From: Amycolatopsis sp. WAC 01376
GTDB lineage: Bacteria > Actinomycetota > Actinomycetes > Mycobacteriales > Pseudonocardiaceae
Assembly (NCBI RefSeq): GCF_003947415.1
Contig: NZ_QHKL01000001.1
Location: 1,674,001-1,738,000, forward strand
Reading direction: 5' to 3'
Length of the DNA: 64,000 nucleotides
Positions 10,375 through 17,814 of the stretch are shown here, one piece after another. Position 1 is the first letter of the stretch; each line of letters opens with the position of its first letter. Under the pieces are notes generated by a model, which was given only the letters and a program-made list of their open reading frames with translations, had not been told where the DNA came from and ran no database searches. Made by a program: the position numbers and the translations under genes.

Positions 10375-10733
10375 ATACGGACCAGTAGCCGGAGAATGAG
10401 ATTCCCCCGTTTGGCCCGGGTTTCGAGAATGCGAACGCACATTGCCCCTCCAGAGCTCGCCGATGAGCGCCGTTCGCCGGGGGCCGGGACGAGCGGTCTC
10501 GCGTTCCACCCTAGGGGCGGACCGGGGGACCGAAACCGGCTGAACGGACGATTGCCGCCGTCCTGGTCGTCCGTTCGTCTCTTCGGACCACCGCGTTGGT
10601 GCCGGAGACGAGGTGGCGGGCGCGGCAAAAGGACGAAAACGTGGGAGAATCGGCATGGCGCCGACGAGTGGTCCGCGCTGTTCGCCCCGGCCCCGGCGGG
10701 TTCGTCCGACACCGGACAATGCCGGGAGGCGCC

Positions 10734-11468
10734 ATGGGGTTTCGACGGCGTGATCGCGCGGCGCTGGTCTGGGCGAAGATGAGTTTTCTCGCTTCGGAAA
10801 CAGATTCGGCGGTTTCCGTGGAACACGCCTGCGTAGTTTGCGGAAACGTCCTCGAAGCTGCCGGTGTCGGGCTGACCCTCGCCGTCGGCGGGGGAGTCGC
10901 CGAGCCTTTCTTCGCCACCGACGAACGCAGCCGCGAATTGGAAGATCTGCAGTTCACCTTGGGCGAAGGCCCGGCATGGGAGGTGGTGCGCGGCGGTATG
11001 CTCCTCGTCGTAACCGATGTGACCAGTTCGGAGACGTCACTCCGATGGCCGATGTTCGCGCCGGAAGCGATCGACAGAGGCGTGAAATCGATCATCGCGG
11101 TGCCGATCCGGACGGGTGCGACCAAATTGGGTGTCGTCGACTGTTATCGCGAACTCGCCGGGTTCCCGTCGAGGGAAGGACAGGCGGAGGCACTCGTTTG
11201 CGCCGACGCGGTGATCGCCCTCGCCGTCGCCGATGTCGGTACCGGCGGCACCGGTGGGCCCGGTATGGCCGAAGTGATCGATCGCGAATTCACCGGACAC
11301 CACGACCGGGTGCATCAGGCCGCGGGAATGGTGTCGGCCCAGCTCGGCATCGGGCCGGTGGACGCGCTCGCCCGCTTGCGTGCCCACGCCTACGCCGATG
11401 ACCGGGATCTCGACGAGGTCGCCATGGACGTGATGCGGCGCCGGATCACCTTCCGGTCCGAGTCATGA
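10734..11468 (+). CDS. GAF-ANTAR protein 1
   Basis: The 244-residue protein contains a GAF domain (about residues 25-165, with LEDLQFTLGEGPAWEVV and GVKSIIAVPIRTGATKLGVVDCYR) and a C-terminal ANTAR domain (about 185-240: HHDRVHQAAGMVSAQLGIGPVDALARLRAHAYADD). ANTAR proteins bind paired-hairpin RNA and prevent termination, controlled by the sensor domain. GGGAGG 4 bases before ATG 10734 decides the start. The 359-bp gap before it (10375-10733) shows no gene or clear motif. A paralogue of the same design follows 31 bp later. Confidence 0.85.
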   Translation: MGFRRRDRAALVWAKMSFLASETDSAVSVEHACVVCGNVLEAAGVGLTLAVGGGVAEPFFATDERSRELEDLQFTLGEGPAWEVVRGGMLLVVTDVTSSETSLRWPMFAPEAIDRGVKSIIAVPIRTGATKLGVVDCYRELAGFPSREGQAEALVCADAVIALAVADVGTGGTGGPGMAEVIDREFTGHHDRVHQAAGMVSAQLGIGPVDALARLRAHAYADDRDLDEVAMDVMRRRITFRSES

Positions 11469-11499
11469 CGGACGCGTGCCTAAGGAGATATCAGAAACG

Positions 11500-12213
11500 A
11501 TGACCCACCTCGCGGCAGGCTTGCGGGAAACCTTCGTGCAGTTGGCGGACACCCTTGTCGACGATTTCGATCTCATCGAGTTCCTCGACCTGCTCGCGCT
11601 CAGATGTGTCGAACTGCTCGGCGTCTGTACCGCCGGACTGCTGCTCGCCGACGCGCACGGCACGCTCACCATGGTGGCCGCGTCCGACGAACAGACCCGC
11701 ACACTCGAACTGTTCCAATTGCGGAATTCCGAGGGACCGTCCTTGGACTGCTACCGGCACGCCGAGCCGGTGGTCTGCCCGGATCTGACGCGCGCGGGCG
11801 AAAGCTGGCCGAAGTTCTCCCGTGCGGCGGAAGACGCGGAATTCCGCTCCGTGTACGCGTTGCCGATGCGCCGCCGCGACGAAGTGATCGGCGCGCTGAA
11901 CCTGTTCGGCACCCGCCCCGCTTCGCTGGACGACGCCGGATTGAGGCTGGGGCAGGCGCTCGCGGACATCGCCACGATCGGCATCCTGCACCACCGGCTG
12001 TTGCAGCGGCAGGAAACCATCACCGCGCAGCTGCAAACGGCGTTGAACAGCCGGGTGATCATCGAACAGGCGAAAGGGGTGCTCGCCGAACGGCTGCGGG
12101 TTTCGGTCGACGACGCGTTCGGCGTATTGCGCGCCTACGCGCGGAGCAACAATCGCAAGATCCATTCCGTGGCGACCGGGATCATCGACCGCACAGTGGA
12201 AATCCCGCACTGA
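11500..12213 (+). CDS. GAF-ANTAR protein 2
   Basis: The 237-residue protein has a GAF domain (LADTLVDDFDLIEFLDLLALRC..., EGPSLDCYRH, SVYALPMRRRDEVIGALNLF) and a classical ANTAR domain (LQTALNSRVIIEQAKGVLAERLRVSVDDAFGVLRAYAR), whose AKGVLAE core is typical. An AAGGAG ribosome-binding site ten bases upstream favours ATG 11500 over the in-frame GTG at 11476. It follows GAF-ANTAR protein 1 closely and the two are probably cotranscribed, giving a paired RNA-binding sensor unit. Ligand and RNA target are unknown. Confidence 0.87.
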   Translation: MTHLAAGLRETFVQLADTLVDDFDLIEFLDLLALRCVELLGVCTAGLLLADAHGTLTMVAASDEQTRTLELFQLRNSEGPSLDCYRHAEPVVCPDLTRAGESWPKFSRAAEDAEFRSVYALPMRRRDEVIGALNLFGTRPASLDDAGLRLGQALADIATIGILHHRLLQRQETITAQLQTALNSRVIIEQAKGVLAERLRVSVDDAFGVLRAYARSNNRKIHSVATGIIDRTVEIPH

Positions 12214-12231
12214 ACGATACCGTTTCGGCGC

Positions 12232-12259
12232 TTGTCCGCCCGCCGGTGATACCTAGACT
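12232..12259 (+). promoter_or_regulatory. Promoter for a leaderless LysR transcript
   Basis: TTGTCC (12232-12237), a 16-bp spacer and TAGACT (12254-12259) place the expected transcription start exactly at the GTG start codon at 12266. There is no ribosome-binding site before that GTG, so translation of a leaderless mRNA is the simplest reading. Confidence 0.5.
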
Positions 12260-12265
12260 GGATGG

Positions 12266-13165
12266 GTGTTCTCCCTGGAACAGCTGGTGAGTTTCGTCGC
12301 GGTGGCCGAGGAACTTCACTACGGCCGGGCGGCGGAGCGGCTCTCGATGACCCAGCCGCCGTTGAGCAGGCGGATCCAGTTGCTGGAACGCGAACTGGGG
12401 GTCGAGCTTTTCGACCGTACGCACCGCATGGTCCGGCTGACACCCGCCGGACGGGTTTTTCTCGCCGAGGCAAGGAAAATACTGCGTTCGGCGCAGGAGG
12501 CGACGCTGTATGCCCGCCGCGCGAAGAAAGGTGAGGTCGGCGTCGTCACGCTCGGTTTCACCGCCACCGCCGCCTATTCGTATCTCGACCGCGTCATCGC
12601 CGCGGCGAACGCCGAGGTGCCCGGCGTCGATCTCGTGCTGCGGGAAATGGTGACGGCAGCACAGGTGGAGGAATTACTGGCGGGCGGGCTCGATCTCGGC
12701 ATGGTCCGGCCGCCGGTCACCGGTGCCGACGTCGTGACCCTGCCGCTGTGGCGGGAGCCGCTGCTGGCCGCGCTGCCGTCCGCGCATCCGTTGGCGCGGC
12801 GCAAGAAGAATCCCGACGTCCGCGACTTCGACGGCGAGCCGTTCATCATGTATTCGCCGTCGGAGGGCCGGTACTTCCACGATCTGCTCGTGGCGGTGTT
12901 CCGTGCCGCCAGGGTGGTGCCGGACTACACCCAATACCCCTGTCAGGTGCATACGGTGCTCGCGCTGGTGAAGGCGGCCCTCGGCGTCGCGCTGGTGCCC
13001 GCCGCGGCCGCCGCGCTGCGGTTCGAGGGCGTCGTGCTCCGCCCTGTGGGCGGCGTCGAGGGCCGTCCGGTGGAGCTCGAACTGATGTGGCGGCGGGGCA
13101 ACGACAATCCGGCGCTGGGCGCACTGCTCGCCGTCATCGGGAATCCGGCTCGGCGAGGGCCGTGA
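12266..13165 (+). CDS. LysR-family transcriptional regulator
   Basis: The 299-residue protein opens with the LysR HTH (MFSLEQLVSFVAVAEELHYGRAAERLSMTQPPLSRRIQLLERELG, residues 1-45, here given in pieces: LHYGRAAERLSMTQPPLSRR is the recognition region) and continues with a periplasmic-binding-protein-like effector domain to residue ~295. It belongs to the BenM/CatR-like branch judged by the HYGRAAERL start. GTG 12266 appears leaderless. No divergent target gene exists: the upstream neighbours run in the same direction, so its regulon is not evident from context. It converges on the Rsm22-like gene through a palindrome at 13202-13258. Confidence 0.85.
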   Translation: MFSLEQLVSFVAVAEELHYGRAAERLSMTQPPLSRRIQLLERELGVELFDRTHRMVRLTPAGRVFLAEARKILRSAQEATLYARRAKKGEVGVVTLGFTATAAYSYLDRVIAAANAEVPGVDLVLREMVTAAQVEELLAGGLDLGMVRPPVTGADVVTLPLWREPLLAALPSAHPLARRKKNPDVRDFDGEPFIMYSPSEGRYFHDLLVAVFRAARVVPDYTQYPCQVHTVLALVKAALGVALVPAAAAALRFEGVVLRPVGGVEGRPVELELMWRRGNDNPALGALLAVIGNPARRGP

Positions 13166-13201
13166 AGGACTCCTTGAGGGACTCTGGGCCCACGAGTTCA
13201 A

Positions 13202-13258
13202 GTGCCCCCAATGTGGCATTGGGGACGCTCAGCGCCTCCAATGTCACATTGGGGGCAC
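13202..13258. repeat. CCCAATG-family nested palindrome (copy 1)
   Basis: Two short hairpins, CCCAATGTGGCATTGGGG and CTCCAATGTCACATTGGGGG, flank the centre GACGCTCAGCG, and the whole also forms one imperfect inverted repeat bounded by AGTGCCCCC / GGGGGCACCT. Close relatives lie at 41312-41361 and 48549-48601. It sits between the convergent LysR and Rsm22 genes. Confidence 0.75.
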
Positions 13259-13299
13259 CTACCTGGGGGCACCGGCGTGGGAGAGTATCGGCCTGGCGG

Positions 13300-14277
13300 T
13301 CAGCGGGCGGGCCAGGCGTCGCCCCATTCGGCGTCGCGGGCCTCGCGATAGGCGTCGCCGTGCCGTTTGGTGACGATCGTTTCGGTGAGCCCGGTTTCGG
13401 CGCACAGGGTCAGGCTGACCATGCCCTTGCGTTTGGCCGGATGGCGCAGGATCCGGCCTTCGGCTCGTTCCGGCGCCGTGCGTGAGGCGACGACGTAGGA
13501 GAACTTCTCGTCTTCGAAACCGAGCGTCCCGGACTTGAGCTGGCGGTGCAGGCCGGTGCGCGGCAGGCGCGCGGAGAAATGGCACCAGTCCTTGCCGCGC
13601 GGGATCGGGCACGCGCCCTCGTGCGGGCAGGGCGCGACGAGGGAAAGCCCGAGTTCGACGAGCTGATCCCGCGCTTCGACGATCCGTTCGTAGCCCGCGG
13701 GCGTGCCGGGTTCGATCAGCACCAGCATCCCGGCCTTCGCCGACAGCCAGCGGACGGTGTCGGCCCGGCGGGCTTCGGGCAGCTCACCGAGCACGTAGGA
13801 GAGGGTCACCAGGTCGGCGTCCGGCGCGGGTGCGACCGGGTCGATCAGGCCGCGCTGCCAGGTCGAGCCGCGGACGGCCTTGCCCCCGGCGTTCCCCGCG
13901 AGCCGCCGTCCCAGCGCGATCGCGCCGGGGACCTGTTCGACGACGGTGCTCGCCTCCAGCGACGGCCACACGTCGGCTGCCGCCCAGATCGCCGCACCGG
14001 TCCCGCCGCCGACGTCGATCTGCGTGCGCGGAGCGAACCCGGGAGCGCGGAGGGCGGCTTCGGCGAGAACGGCGTGTACGGCCGCGTACGTGGCCGGCAT
14101 CCGGTAGCCCGCGTACGCCGCGATGTCCACCTCGGACGAGAGGATGGGCGCGCTCGCCGGGCTGTTCTCGCGGTAGCGCGTGCTGAGCCGCTCGACGGAC
14201 TGCGTCAGCCTGGTCTGCGGGTACTTGCCCAACTCTGCGTCGAGGGCTGAGCTGAGGTCTGGGGGGAGAGCGGCCAC
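13300..14277 (-). CDS. Rsm22-like small-ribosomal-subunit methyltransferase family protein
   Basis: The 325-residue protein has an S-adenosylmethionine-binding Rossmann start (TQIDVGGGTGAAIWAAADVWP, given here in part) after a helical N terminus with YAGYRMPATYAAVHAVL, a family hallmark. Downstream lie a LVTLSYVLGEL motif IV, LVLIEPGTPAGYE, and a cysteine-rich APCPHEGACP...DWCHFSARL segment, which in Rsm22 proteins is thought to carry an iron-sulfur or zinc site. It is likely linked to ribosome assembly rather than secondary metabolism. The gene stands alone between a palindrome and the YciI/ECF42 pair. Confidence 0.8.
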   Translation of the reverse strand: MAALPPDLSSALDAELGKYPQTRLTQSVERLSTRYRENSPASAPILSSEVDIAAYAGYRMPATYAAVHAVLAEAALRAPGFAPRTQIDVGGGTGAAIWAAADVWPSLEASTVVEQVPGAIALGRRLAGNAGGKAVRGSTWQRGLIDPVAPAPDADLVTLSYVLGELPEARRADTVRWLSAKAGMLVLIEPGTPAGYERIVEARDQLVELGLSLVAPCPHEGACPIPRGKDWCHFSARLPRTGLHRQLKSGTLGFEDEKFSYVVASRTAPERAEGRILRHPAKRKGMVSLTLCAETGLTETIVTKRHGDAYREARDAEWGDAWPAR

Positions 14278-14484
14278 GACGGGTCAGGATAGATCCAGTC
14301 GCGCGGAGCGCGTCCTTCAAGGGTGGGTGGTGGGGATGAGGTGGCACCATGTGCTGTTGACCTGCGGTTTTCCGGCTGCTCGAATACTCGCGGAAAAAAG
14401 TTCGGGGACCGTGTCGAAACCAGGGGTGCCCGATCGACGCGTTGATGTGGCAGGGGACGAGCCCCGCCGGGAACGGAGACTCAG

Positions 14485-14901
14485 ATGCGGTTCATGGTGA
14501 TTGTCAAGAGCGACGAGAAGACCGACGTGGCCGGTGCTCAGCCGAGTGCCGAGGAGTTGCAGGAGATGGGGAAGTTCAACGAGGAGCTGGTGAAGGCGGG
14601 CGTCATGCTCGCGGGTGAAGGACTGCTCCCCAGCGCCGAGGGCGTCCGCATCCAGTACTCCGGCACCACCGAGGCCAGGGTCGTCGACGGGCCTTTCGCC
14701 GAGAGCAAGGAACTCATCGCGGGTTTCTGGATCCTGCAGGTCAAGGACAAGGCCGAGGTCATCGAATGGATGAAGCGCGCGCCGTTCCGCGAGGGCGAGA
14801 TCGAGATCCGGCGGGTCGCCGAGATGGAGGACTTCGACAACGCCACGCCCGAGATCGTCGAGCACGAGCAGAAGCTGCGTGAGCAGGCCGAGGCGAAGTA
14901 G
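14485..14901 (+). CDS. YciI-related DGPF-domain protein
   Basis: The 138-residue protein starts MRFMVIVKSDEKTDV and carries the DGPF motif in RVVDGPFAESKELIAGFWIL plus the C-terminal EGEIEIRRVAEMEDF, typical of the DGPF branch of YciI-like ferredoxin-fold proteins. These proteins are the regular neighbours of ECF42 sigma factors, one of which follows 93 bp downstream here. The exact biochemical role is unknown. An ACGGAG ribosome-binding site precedes ATG 14485. Confidence 0.88.
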   Translation: MRFMVIVKSDEKTDVAGAQPSAEELQEMGKFNEELVKAGVMLAGEGLLPSAEGVRIQYSGTTEARVVDGPFAESKELIAGFWILQVKDKAEVIEWMKRAPFREGEIEIRRVAEMEDFDNATPEIVEHEQKLREQAEAK

Positions 14902-14994
14902 GCCGCGACCGCCTGGATCGCGAAGCCCATCGAACAGACTCACCGGACACGGCCAGGGTTGCGGTCGTCACGCCGACGATGTTGATTGGTCGGC

Positions 14995-16260
14995 GTGACG
15001 GCAACAGCAGACCCCCGGTCGGCGATCGACGCGGTGTGGCGGATCGAGTCGGCCCGCCTCATCGCCGGCCTCGCGCGGATGACGCGCGACGTCGGCCTCG
15101 CGGAGGAACTCGCGCAGGACGCGCTGGTCGCCGCGCTCGAACAGTGGCCGGAGTCGGGCGTCCCGAGGAATCCGGGCGCCTGGCTCATGACCACGGCCAA
15201 ACGCCGGGCCGTCGACACCTTCCGGCGCAACGAGCGGTACGAACGGAAGCTCGGCGAGATCGGCCGCGAGCAGGAGTTCGAGGAGGAACCCGACTTCACC
15301 GCGGGCCTCGACGACCACATCGAGGACGATCTGCTGCGGCTGGTGTTCACCGCCTGCCACCCGGTGCTTTCGACCGAGGCCAGGGTGGCGCTGACGCTGA
15401 AGATGATCGGCGGGCTCCAGACGCACGAGATCGCGCGGGCGTTCCTCGCCAAGGAGACCGCCATCGCGCAGCGCATCGTCCGCGCGAAGAAGACGCTCGG
15501 TGACGCCAAGGTGCCGTTCGAGGTGCCGGAGGGCGCTGATCGCGTCGCGCGCCTGGAGTCGGTGCTCGAAGTGATCTACCTGATCTTCAACGAGGGCTAC
15601 TCCGCGACGGCGGGCGAGGACTGGATGCGGCCGGCGCTGTGCGAGGAGGCGCTGCGGCTCGGCCGGATCCTGGCCGGGCTGATGCCGAAGGAACCCGAGG
15701 TGCACGGGCTCGTTTCGCTGATGGAGATCCAGGCGTCGCGGTCGGCCGCGCGCGTCGGGCCGAACGGCGAACCCGTGCTGCTGCTGGATCAGGACCGGAC
15801 GAAATGGAACCGGCTCCTGATCGGCCGCGGCCTCGCCGCGCTGGACCTCGCCGAGTCGCTCGCGGACGGCGCTTTCGGGGTCTACGCCGCGCAGGCTGCC
15901 ATCGCCGCCTGCCACGCGCGGGCGCGGACGGGCGAGGAGACCGACTGGGCGCGCATCGCGATCTTGTACGAAGGGCTCGGGAAGCTGAACCCGTCACCGG
16001 TGATCGAACTGAACCGCGCGGTGGCGCTGTCGATGGCCGTCGGACCCGAAGCGGGCCTCGAGGTGGTCGACAAGCTGACGTCGGAGCCCGCGCTGAAGTC
16101 GTACCACTTGCTGCCGAGCGTGCGCGGCGACTTCCTGGCGAAGCTCGGCCGTCTGGACGAGGCCCGCGCCGAGTTCGAGCGCGCGGCGGAGATGACCGGG
16201 AACGACCGTGAGCGCACCCTCCTGCTGAACCGCGCGGCCGAGTGCACTCCTCGCGTTTAG
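14995..16260 (+). CDS. ECF42-type RNA polymerase sigma factor with long C-terminal extension
   Basis: The 421-residue protein has sigma-70 regions 2 and 4 in the first ~180 residues (LAEELAQDALVAALEQWPE, MIGGLQTHEIARAFLAKETAIAQRIVRAKK) and then a ~230-residue helical extension with TPR-like repeats (YLIFNEGYSATAG..., ELNRAVALSMAVGPEAGLEV, LGRLDEARAEFERA). This architecture, with a DGPF protein next door, defines the ECF42 group, in which the extension rather than an anti-sigma factor is thought to control activity. GTG 14995 gives the family-like start; TTG 14986 is possible. There is no ribosome-binding site at either. Confidence 0.88.
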   Translation: MTATADPRSAIDAVWRIESARLIAGLARMTRDVGLAEELAQDALVAALEQWPESGVPRNPGAWLMTTAKRRAVDTFRRNERYERKLGEIGREQEFEEEPDFTAGLDDHIEDDLLRLVFTACHPVLSTEARVALTLKMIGGLQTHEIARAFLAKETAIAQRIVRAKKTLGDAKVPFEVPEGADRVARLESVLEVIYLIFNEGYSATAGEDWMRPALCEEALRLGRILAGLMPKEPEVHGLVSLMEIQASRSAARVGPNGEPVLLLDQDRTKWNRLLIGRGLAALDLAESLADGAFGVYAAQAAIAACHARARTGEETDWARIAILYEGLGKLNPSPVIELNRAVALSMAVGPEAGLEVVDKLTSEPALKSYHLLPSVRGDFLAKLGRLDEARAEFERAAEMTGNDRERTLLLNRAAECTPRV

Positions 16261-16316
16261 TCCTCTGAATGCGGTAGTGCGTGGTGCGAACCAGCGCGTT
16301 CAGAGGACGAAACGCG
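16252..16316. repeat. CATTCAGAGGACGAAATG-family repeat pair, probable bidirectional terminator
   Basis: Copy A (16252-16281, minus orientation, overlapping the stop codon of the ECF42 gene) and copy B (16294-16316, plus orientation) share GTTCAGAGGACGAAACGCG-type sequence and pair with each other: GTCCTCTGAATGCG against CGCGTTCAGAGGAC with one mismatch. A third copy is at 33111-33140. The element lies between the convergent ECF42 and short ECF sigma genes. Confidence 0.65.
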
Positions 16317-16757
16317 TCAGGCGGGGGTGGGGCGCAGCGCGGTCAAGGCCCGGTGCTGGCCAAGCCGGACGGCCTGGACGGTGCAGCCGAGCGCCAGCGC
16401 GGTGTCTTCGGCGGAAAGCCCGACGAGCGACCGCAGCACCATGATCTCGCGCTGCTGGCCCGGCAGGCCCGAAAGCGGGTTCGGCAGTTCGGCGGTGCTC
16501 CGGTGGAAGCCGTCGACGAGGCCGCGCGTGACGTCGTAGGCGAACGTGAGGTGCGCGGCCGCCCCGGCCGCTCCGGCGAGGATTTCGCGGCAGCTGTCCT
16601 TCGCGATCGCGTCGGCGATGTCGTAGGTGCCGGAACGACGTCCGATCCGCGCCCGGCAGTAGCGCACGACCAGGACGCGGACGACGTCGACCAGCTTCGA
16701 GGCTGTCTCCGTCCGCCCGCCGGCCTCCAGCGGCCGCCGCGAACCGTGTCCTTGCAT
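16317..16757 (-). CDS. Short ECF-like sigma factor
   Basis: The 146-residue protein has a compact region 2 (LVDVVRVLVVRYCRARIGRR...DIADAIAKDSCREI) and a region 4 with the usual helix-turn-helix (LSGLPGQQREIMVLRSLVGL, SAEDTALALGCTVQAVRLGQHRAL). It is shorter than most ECF factors because the start of region 2 and the linker are trimmed. ATG 16757 follows a GGGAG ribosome-binding site; the longer open frame to 17126 is overlapped by the next gene and has non-coding composition. No anti-sigma factor is adjacent. Family members of this size occur in actinomycetes; targets are unknown. Confidence 0.75.
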   Translation of the reverse strand: MQGHGSRRPLEAGGRTETASKLVDVVRVLVVRYCRARIGRRSGTYDIADAIAKDSCREILAGAAGAAAHLTFAYDVTRGLVDGFHRSTAELPNPLSGLPGQQREIMVLRSLVGLSAEDTALALGCTVQAVRLGQHRALTALRPTPA

Positions 16758-16834
16758 CGGCTCCCTCTCCCACCTTTCAGATGAGCACGGCGGAGGGGGA
16801 GGGAGGTACGGTCTTTTTGCCGACACGGGCCGGT

Positions 16835-17728
16835 TCAGGCCTCGATGAAGACGATCCGCTCGGGCTCGGTCGTCAGGTTCACGGTCTGCCGCTTCACGGT
16901 CACCAAGGTCTCGAATTCCGTGGCGTGCCCGTCCGGGACGGTGAACAGGCGGTCGTTGCGGGAATCGAGGAAGTCGGAGAAGCCGGTGAGCGAGACCCCA
17001 CCGCTTTCGTCGAGCGCGAGATAGTCGACGAGCCTGCGGAACAGTTTCGGCAGGATCACCAGTTCGTCGGCCAGCTGCCGTCGTGACGAGAGCTTGAACC
17101 CGGAGTTCGTGACGTCCTGCGGCCACAGCCCGCGCCCATCCGTGCGGGCCTTGACCGCGGCTTCCGCCAAGGCGTCACGGAGATCGGGGTAGAGCAGTGA
17201 ATAGAACGTCGGGTAGACGAGGCCGGCCGCCACCTGCCGGTAGTTCGCGGAGTTCTTCAGCGTTTTGACGTCGAGATGGACCTTGGAAAGGTCCGCGGAC
17301 CTTCCCGGCCGTTGTCCTGGAAAGGCGAACGCCACCGCTCGTCCGTATTTGTCGGCGAATCGCGTCAGTATGTGACCCGGCACCTTGATCGGGGTCGCCG
17401 AAGTGACCCTTCCCCGTTCATCGCGTTCGACCGTTTTGAAGCCGAGGACCTTCAGCAGGTTCGCCGCGGCGGCGTCGGCGAATTCCGCGGGCTGATGCCA
17501 CATCCCGCCGGTTCCCCTGGCCTGGTAATGCGTTTCGAGCGCGTCGATCGCGTCGAGCCGCAACTGCATCCCGCCCCGCGAATTGAGCCGGACCTTCAGG
17601 CCCGCCTTCTTCGTCGCCTGGGGATCGTCGGGATAGAACCGCACCGAATCGCCGTCCGGTGAGGCTCCGACAAGCTGGAACGTACCTTTGATCAGCGTCA
17701 TGGGCATGAGGACAACGGTAGTTCCCAT
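16835..17728 (-). CDS. Thermonuclease-like (SNase-fold) protein
   Basis: The 297-residue protein has the staphylococcal-nuclease pattern: a GDSVRFYPDDP strand, QLRLDAIDALETHY (the R...D..E catalytic triplet positions of the family), HQPAEFADAAAANLLKVLGF as the helix, and GRAVAFAFPG downstream. The C-terminal 100 residues (TFYSLLYPDLRDALAEAAVKA to the end) are not part of the nuclease fold and are unassigned. No signal peptide is visible, so it is probably cytoplasmic. In-frame ATGs at 17728, 17707 and 17701 are all possible starts; none has a strong ribosome-binding site. It is alone between a sigma gene and the lactate permease. Confidence 0.65.
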   Translation of the reverse strand: MGTTVVLMPMTLIKGTFQLVGASPDGDSVRFYPDDPQATKKAGLKVRLNSRGGMQLRLDAIDALETHYQARGTGGMWHQPAEFADAAAANLLKVLGFKTVERDERGRVTSATPIKVPGHILTRFADKYGRAVAFAFPGQRPGRSADLSKVHLDVKTLKNSANYRQVAAGLVYPTFYSLLYPDLRDALAEAAVKARTDGRGLWPQDVTNSGFKLSSRRQLADELVILPKLFRRLVDYLALDESGGVSLTGFSDFLDSRNDRLFTVPDGHATEFETLVTVKRQTVNLTTEPERIVFIEA

Positions 17729-17814
17729 TCCGGTGAACGAACCTGGTGTTCATCCATCCAGCCCAATGGCCGGTAAAGATCGGGTGACCATTGTGGACAT
17801 TCCCGTGTTCCCGT

